Source: Bacteroidales bacterium (GTDB taxonomy: Bacteria > Bacteroidota > Bacteroidia > Bacteroidales > UBA3824). From it: a stretch of DNA of 46,298 bases. Location of the stretch: the NCBI GenBank assembly GCA_017535325.1, contig JAFXUC010000030.1:1-46298 (forward strand). Direction: 5' to 3'. Under the pieces are notes generated by a model. It was not told the origin of the DNA. It worked only from the letters and a program-made list of their open reading frames with translations, and ran no database searches. This document shows, piece by piece, positions 42,232-46,298 of this stretch (its first letter is position 1; each line of letters opens with the position of its first letter). Both the position numbers and the translations under genes were made by a program.

Positions 42232-42943
42232 CATAGTTTTTGCGCCGGATTTATACCGTTACCACAAAAAACATTTCAACATAGTTTTGATTGATGTTTT
42301 GCGGTTTACCTCGTCGATGACAACGGCTCTTGCAAACGGCGCACTCTCAGTGGAGACCTTTGCCGACGAAGACATGCCGCTGAAACTCAAAAAAGAGCAA
42401 GACTATATTATTTGCGGCGAATACAAAGGCGAACAACTTGAAGGTTACGACTTCAACAATTCGCCGGTGGATATGACAAAGGAAAACGTCTTCGGCAGAA
42501 AGTTGGCGTTTTGCACCACCAACGGCACTTATACGCGCTCCGTCATTTACGATTATGACCAAATCTTAGCGGGTTCGTTTCTGAACTTTTCGGCTCTGAC
42601 AAAAAGACTCAAAAACGACTCAAAACCCGTAACCCTCGTTTGCAGCGGCAGCGCGAGAAAACCTGCCGTCGAAGATGTTATTTTTGCGGGCAAGGTTGCG
42701 GAATATTTAATTGAAGACTGCGGTTTTTGTTTCAGCGAAGACTCGGTAAGCATGGCAGTCAGCCTCTATAAAACCTCAAAAGGCAGGGAAAAGGATTTCG
42801 TTTTGGAGTCCGCGCCCTCAAAAGCCTCAATCGTAAAAAAACAACCGAAATATGCGGCTGATTTTGACTTCGTGTTTCAGAACGACATTTTTGACATTGT
42901 TCCCGAAGAGACGTCAGCCTTTAAATTTGAAGCAAGAAAATGA
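42215..42943 (+). CDS. comB: 2-phosphosulfolactate phosphatase-like protein
   Basis: A 242-residue protein matching the ComB family: VLIDVLRFTSSMTTALANGA (first active-site strand with Asp), YDFNNSP (substrate loop), AFCTTNGT (third motif) and LVCSGSARKPAVEDVIFAGKV. ComB is a Mg-dependent phosphatase, known from coenzyme M synthesis, that hydrolyses 2-phosphosulfolactate. In bacteria without that pathway the true substrate is unclear. It overlaps the FKBP gene upstream by 17 nt and the mnmA start downstream (ATGA), showing tight translational coupling. Confidence 0.87.
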   Translation: MTPDIDIVFAPDLYRYHKKHFNIVLIDVLRFTSSMTTALANGALSVETFADEDMPLKLKKEQDYIICGEYKGEQLEGYDFNNSPVDMTKENVFGRKLAFCTTNGTYTRSVIYDYDQILAGSFLNFSALTKRLKNDSKPVTLVCSGSARKPAVEDVIFAGKVAEYLIEDCGFCFSEDSVSMAVSLYKTSKGREKDFVLESAPSKASIVKKQPKYAADFDFVFQNDIFDIVPEETSAFKFEARK

Positions 42944-44124
42944 GCAAAAAAGTAGTTATAGGACTCTCAGGCGGCGTTGACAGCGGCGTTGCGGCGTATC
43001 TCTTAAAACAGCAGGGCTACGATGTCCACGCTTTGTTTATGATCAACTGGAAAAACTCGTCGGTTACGCTTTCGGGCGACTGCACTTGGGAAGAAGACCA
43101 GATGGTGGCAAAAATGGTGGCAAAACAGTTGGACATTCCGCTTCACGTTGTGGACTCCTCGGAGCGTTACCTCTCGCACGTTGTGGATTATATGTTTGAC
43201 GAGTATGCCAAAGGCAGAACGCCGAATCCGGACGTATTGTGCAACAGGGAAATCAAGTTTGAAATTTTCAACCAATACGCCAAAGAACTCGGCGCAGACT
43301 ATGTTGCAACGGGACATTACTGCCGCCGCGACACGGTTACCGGCGCAGACGGCAAAGAATATTCAAGGCTTCTTGCCGGCGACGACCCGAACAAAGACCA
43401 GAGTTATTTTCTTTGTCAGATGAGTCAGGAGCAGTTGAAAAACGTGCTGTTTCCCGTCGGCGAAATCATCAAACCCGAAGTAAGAAGAATTGCCGCCGAA
43501 CAAAACCTCGCCTGCGCAAAACGTAAAGATTCGCAAGGCATTTGTTTTGTCGGCAAGGTAGACCTTCCCGTTTTCCTTCAACAAAAACTCAAAGCCAAAG
43601 AAGGCAACATCGTGGAAATGACTCCCGACGCTTTTGTTTACCGTCTGAGGCACGACGACCCGGAGGATTACAGAGCTTTGTCAAAGCCGTATGTTTATAC
43701 CGAGGACGACGGTTTTATAATCGGCAAGCATATCGGGGCGCAGTATTACACAATCGGTCAGAGAAAAGGTCTTAACATCGGCGGACACAAAGAGCCCGTT
43801 TACGTTTTGGCAACCGACATCGAAAAAAACATTATCTATATCGGCATGGGCGACAATCACCCCGGACTTTTCCGTAAAGCCTTGTTTATCAGACATGACG
43901 AAATCCATCTCGTCCGTCCTGACAAAGCGCTGAAAACGGGTGAAAGACGGCGTTACAGAGTCCGTATCCGTTACCGTCAGCCTTTGCAAGACGCCGAACT
44001 GATAATGGAAGAAGAAGGACTTTACATTCTTTTTGACCAGGCGCAAAAAAGCGTTACTCCCGGACAGTTTGCGGCATGGTACGAAGGTGCTGAATTAGTG
44101 GGTTCAGGGCCGATTTTTAATTAA
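42940..44124 (+). CDS. mnmA: tRNA-specific 2-thiouridylase MnmA
   Basis: A 394-residue protein. It has the PP-loop SGGVDS (residues 10-15), the tRNA-binding NPDVLCNREIKF with active-site C101, the GHY motif in ATGHYCRR, DQSYFL, SQGICFVG with the second cysteine C202, and the C-terminal beta domain (GQYYTIGQRKGL-like segment and QAVTPGQ-type end). It thiolates U34 of Lys, Glu and Gln tRNAs using persulfide sulfur. Full length with all motifs, so likely functional. Its start overlaps the comB stop as ATGA. Confidence 0.95.
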   Translation: MSKKVVIGLSGGVDSGVAAYLLKQQGYDVHALFMINWKNSSVTLSGDCTWEEDQMVAKMVAKQLDIPLHVVDSSERYLSHVVDYMFDEYAKGRTPNPDVLCNREIKFEIFNQYAKELGADYVATGHYCRRDTVTGADGKEYSRLLAGDDPNKDQSYFLCQMSQEQLKNVLFPVGEIIKPEVRRIAAEQNLACAKRKDSQGICFVGKVDLPVFLQQKLKAKEGNIVEMTPDAFVYRLRHDDPEDYRALSKPYVYTEDDGFIIGKHIGAQYYTIGQRKGLNIGGHKEPVYVLATDIEKNIIYIGMGDNHPGLFRKALFIRHDEIHLVRPDKALKTGERRRYRVRIRYRQPLQDAELIMEEEGLYILFDQAQKSVTPGQFAAWYEGAELVGSGPIFN

Positions 44125-44150
44125 TAATTGCAAAAAAATACTAAAAAAAC

Positions 44151-44180
44151 TTGATTATTCACAATTAAGTAATATCTTTG
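44151..44180 (+). promoter_or_regulatory. Promoter of the lipoprotein/esterase unit (TTG-N19-TATCTTTG)
   Basis: -33 TTG at 44151-44153, 19-nt spacer, perfect -7 TATCTTTG at 44173-44180. Leader of about 25 nt to 44212. Confidence 0.7.
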
Positions 44181-44211
44181 CGCATTATAAAACTTTTTTT
44201 ACTAAACTATT

Positions 44212-45186
44212 ATGATGAAACGATATTATAACGCCATAGCATTGGGAATTTTGCTAATTGGTTTAACATTAACAAGTTGCGGAGGTTCCGGCAACACCGC
44301 ACAAAACGCGGCACAAAACATTAACACAGAAGAAGAAATCACTGTAAATGTTGATTTTGAGGCTTACGGACTTACAAAAGATTTTTTGGCGAAATATGAC
44401 ACTTTGAAAATTGCCGACTTCGGAGACCTGATTCAGAGTTTCCCTTCACCCGTGGAGGTATCGGCAATCATCAAGGACTCAAAAGTCAAATACGACCACA
44501 ACTATCTGTTTAACACGGGTATAAGTCAGAATTTTGAGACCACTTACAAAAAATCTTTGGGTCTTGGAGTCTATTGTGCCGACTTGGGTTACCTCAACGT
44601 TTACGACCAGACGGGCGACGTTTTGGAATATTTGGTAACAATCCGCAAACTTACCGACGACCTCAAACTCGGTCAGTTTTTTGATTTTGCCGCTTTGAAA
44701 CGCATCGCAACCAACAACAACAATCTGGATTCGCTCCTTATTCTCAGTACGATGAGTTATTACAAGATGGACGAATATCTGCGTACAAACGACCGCGCAA
44801 ACGTCAGCGCGCTTATGGTTACGGGCGTTTGGACGGAGTCGCTCTATCTCGCTTCAAAAGTCTATCTCGAAAAAGAAAACAAGCGCATGAAAGACCACAT
44901 CGCAAGTCAGAAATACATTCTTGACGAGTTGATGGCGATTTTGATTCACTACATGGGCAACGATTTGAATTATGTGAAACTCGTTTCGGCTTTCAAAGAA
45001 TTGGCAAAGGCTTACGAGCCGGTTGTGATAGAGACCATTGAAGGCGAGGACAAAACGGAGGAAATCAACGGACACACCGTTACCACGCAAGGCTCCAACA
45101 CCATCATAACGGTTTCCAACGAGCAGATGATTCAGATTTGCAAGGCTGTTGAAACTTTGAGAAAGAAAATCGCGGAGGCATTGTAG
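44212..45186 (+). CDS. Hypothetical lipoprotein, mostly helical
   Basis: A 324-residue lipoprotein: signal peptide ending LTLTSC with lipidated Cys23, then a low-complexity GGSGNTAQNAAQN linker. The rest is predicted mainly helical (for example LGLGVYCADLGYLNVYDQTGDVLEYLVTIRKLTDDL and a long C-terminal helix), with a short beta hairpin near INGHTVTTQGSNTIITV. I recall similar periplasmic lipoproteins in Bacteroidota but no named family. The two consecutive ATGs at 44212 and 44215 are both possible starts. It is followed 8 nt later by the esterase gene, so the two are likely co-transcribed. Function unknown. Confidence 0.78.
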   Translation: MMKRYYNAIALGILLIGLTLTSCGGSGNTAQNAAQNINTEEEITVNVDFEAYGLTKDFLAKYDTLKIADFGDLIQSFPSPVEVSAIIKDSKVKYDHNYLFNTGISQNFETTYKKSLGLGVYCADLGYLNVYDQTGDVLEYLVTIRKLTDDLKLGQFFDFAALKRIATNNNNLDSLLILSTMSYYKMDEYLRTNDRANVSALMVTGVWTESLYLASKVYLEKENKRMKDHIASQKYILDELMAILIHYMGNDLNYVKLVSAFKELAKAYEPVVIETIEGEDKTEEINGHTVTTQGSNTIITVSNEQMIQICKAVETLRKKIAEAL

Positions 45187-45194
45187 AAAAAGAC

Positions 45195-46298
45195 ATGAAA
45201 AAAATTCTCTTTCTTCCGGCTCTTTTGCTGAGTGTTTGCAGTGCGTTTGCGCAGACGGAAATTAAGCCGCAAAATCAGGCGGTTTTTACCGAAGGACGTG
45301 TTATCAGCAAGGCTGACTGCGTTTCGTTTTGCTATCCGGGAACAAAATTCTCGCTGAAATTTTCCGGCACATCAGCCGAAGTAAAACTGAAAGCAAACGC
45401 CGGATATTACGTTTACAGCGTTGACGGCAGCAGTTACAAAAAGTTTTCGACTTATACCGCTGATTCTTTGGCAAAGGTTTTTACTTACAAATTGGCCGAA
45501 AACTTAAACAGCGGCGAACATACCGTCAGCGTGATGCTTGTTTCGGAAGGCTTGTTTTGCAAACCGGAATTTTACGGTTTTGTGTTGAACAGCGGCGCAA
45601 AAGTCTTGAAATACGACACAAAAAAACGTGTTAAAATAGAATTTATCGGCAATTCCATAACCTGCGGCTACGGCAACGAGGCAAAAGGCAGAGACGACAA
45701 ATTCAGCGATTCGACCTCAAACTTTGCAAAATCCTTTGCGGGCGTTACGATTCAGAATCTCAACGCAGTATCAATGGTTGTAGCGCGTTCGGGCATAGGC
45801 ATTTACAAGAATTACGGCGACAAAAAAAGCGGTTCGGAATATCCGATGCCGAGAGTTTACGAAAACGCCCTTATCAACGATACGGTAACAAAATGGGAGT
45901 TTTCAAAATGGAAACCCGATGTTGTGGTTTTGGGGCTCGGAACAAACGATTTGAGCGAAAACAACTACGATTACGAAAAATTTGCTTTGGCGTACATCGC
46001 ATTTGTCAAAAACATCAGGAAACATTATCCAAGCGCAAAAATCGTGCTTTTGAACTCGCCGATGCTGCATTATCAGCAGAGTCAGGATTTGCTCAACGTG
46101 ATTACAAACTCAAAATCGGCAATGAACGTTTTGCAGGATACAAAAATTTACCGCTTTGATTTTCAGGAGTTGTCTGACGACCCGGCGGATTACGGTGCAG
46201 ACTGGCACCCGTCAGCCAAAAAAGCCAGCGAAATGGCAAGGTATCTGAGTTACTTCATCAAAACGGACGTTCTTAAAAAGAAAGAAAAAGAGAAAAAA
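45195..46298 (+). CDS. Secreted CE2-type SGNH esterase, open at the right edge
   Basis: The frame is open from the ATG at 45195 to the last base (368 codons, no stop). Signal peptide MKKILFLPALLLSVCSAFAQ; N-terminal beta-sandwich (about 25-140); then an SGNH hydrolase domain with FIGNSITCGYG (nucleophile S154, with Asn where GDS has Asp), LGLGTNDLS and DWHPS (D336, H338). This is the carbohydrate-esterase family 2 layout, which removes acetyl groups from xylan or other glycans. The C-terminal KKKEKEKK run suggests only a few residues are missing. Together with the GH5-like enzyme it points to polysaccharide breakdown. Confidence 0.85.
   Translation, partial: MKKILFLPALLLSVCSAFAQTEIKPQNQAVFTEGRVISKADCVSFCYPGTKFSLKFSGTSAEVKLKANAGYYVYSVDGSSYKKFSTYTADSLAKVFTYKLAENLNSGEHTVSVMLVSEGLFCKPEFYGFVLNSGAKVLKYDTKKRVKIEFIGNSITCGYGNEAKGRDDKFSDSTSNFAKSFAGVTIQNLNAVSMVVARSGIGIYKNYGDKKSGSEYPMPRVYENALINDTVTKWEFSKWKPDVVVLGLGTNDLSENNYDYEKFALAYIAFVKNIRKHYPSAKIVLLNSPMLHYQQSQDLLNVITNSKSAMNVLQDTKIYRFDFQELSDDPADYGADWHPSAKKASEMARYLSYFIKTDVLKKKEKEKK

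Overview
The window looks like a chromosomal contig from a member of the Bacteroidota, probably Bacteroidales. The evidence is a fused SecDF, signal peptides ending in AQ, many secreted proteins and lipoproteins, AAA-ATPase/DUF1703 and AsmA-like giant genes, and above all repeated promoters of the Bacteroidota type (-33 TTTG, 19-20 nt, -7 TAnnTTTG). One Shine-Dalgarno-led gene (htrA) stands out among mostly SD-free starts. The two ends are ragged: bases 1-273 are about 21% GC by my count and read as a foreign Asn/Glu/Asp-rich reading frame that cuts a secreted S37-type peptidase gene in half. The right edge cuts a CE2-type esterase just before its stop.

Layout. 272-3151: truncated peptidase and a divergent secreted GH5-like hydrolase. 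3152-3590: no protein gene, but two plus-strand promoter/hairpin units with related sequence, which are candidate small RNAs. 3591-5880: stand-alone HsdR-N-type nuclease-fold protein, AMP nucleosidase and DNA polymerase III delta. 5995-17610: a signalling block with a HAMP/GAF/PAS membrane sensor that has no output domain and two TPR-TM-SpoIIE phosphatases, interrupted by a small basic gene, an LRR protein, a frameshifted ispF, an HtrA protease and a nucleoside permease. 17735-20791: secDF. 20991-25814: a large helicase-like protein and a tail-anchored coiled-coil protein, co-oriented. 26041-26184: an unlisted 47-residue membrane peptide with its own promoter and terminator. 28642-26376: a tight four-gene minus-strand operon (Nif3-like, zinc ribbon/coiled coil, small acidic protein, lipoprotein). 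28747-31797: PorE-like OmpA protein and a SPOR protein. 31863-35440: overlapping thiL-like, spoIID and ampG genes. 35400-37145: AAA-ATPase/DUF1703. 37223-41656: AsmA-like giant. 41734-44124: FKBP lipoprotein, ComB-like and mnmA. 44212-46298: lipoprotein and CE2-like esterase.

Most interesting points. (1) The 72-codon gene at 8137-8355 has a strong intrinsic-terminator hairpin and U-tract inside its reading frame, before the stop codon. This is the layout of tmRNA-controlled ribosome-rescue factor genes (arfA, brfA), and the protein is small and basic with a hydrophobic tail encoded past the hairpin. (2) The helicase/coiled-coil pair, with the divergent small membrane peptide, could be an uncharacterised system. 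(3) The ThiL homologue has lost four aspartates expected in the active site while keeping the fold. (4) The tandem small-RNA-like units at 3231-3563. (5) A 2-nt frameshift in ispF and a chimeric left end, which should be checked as assembly artefacts.
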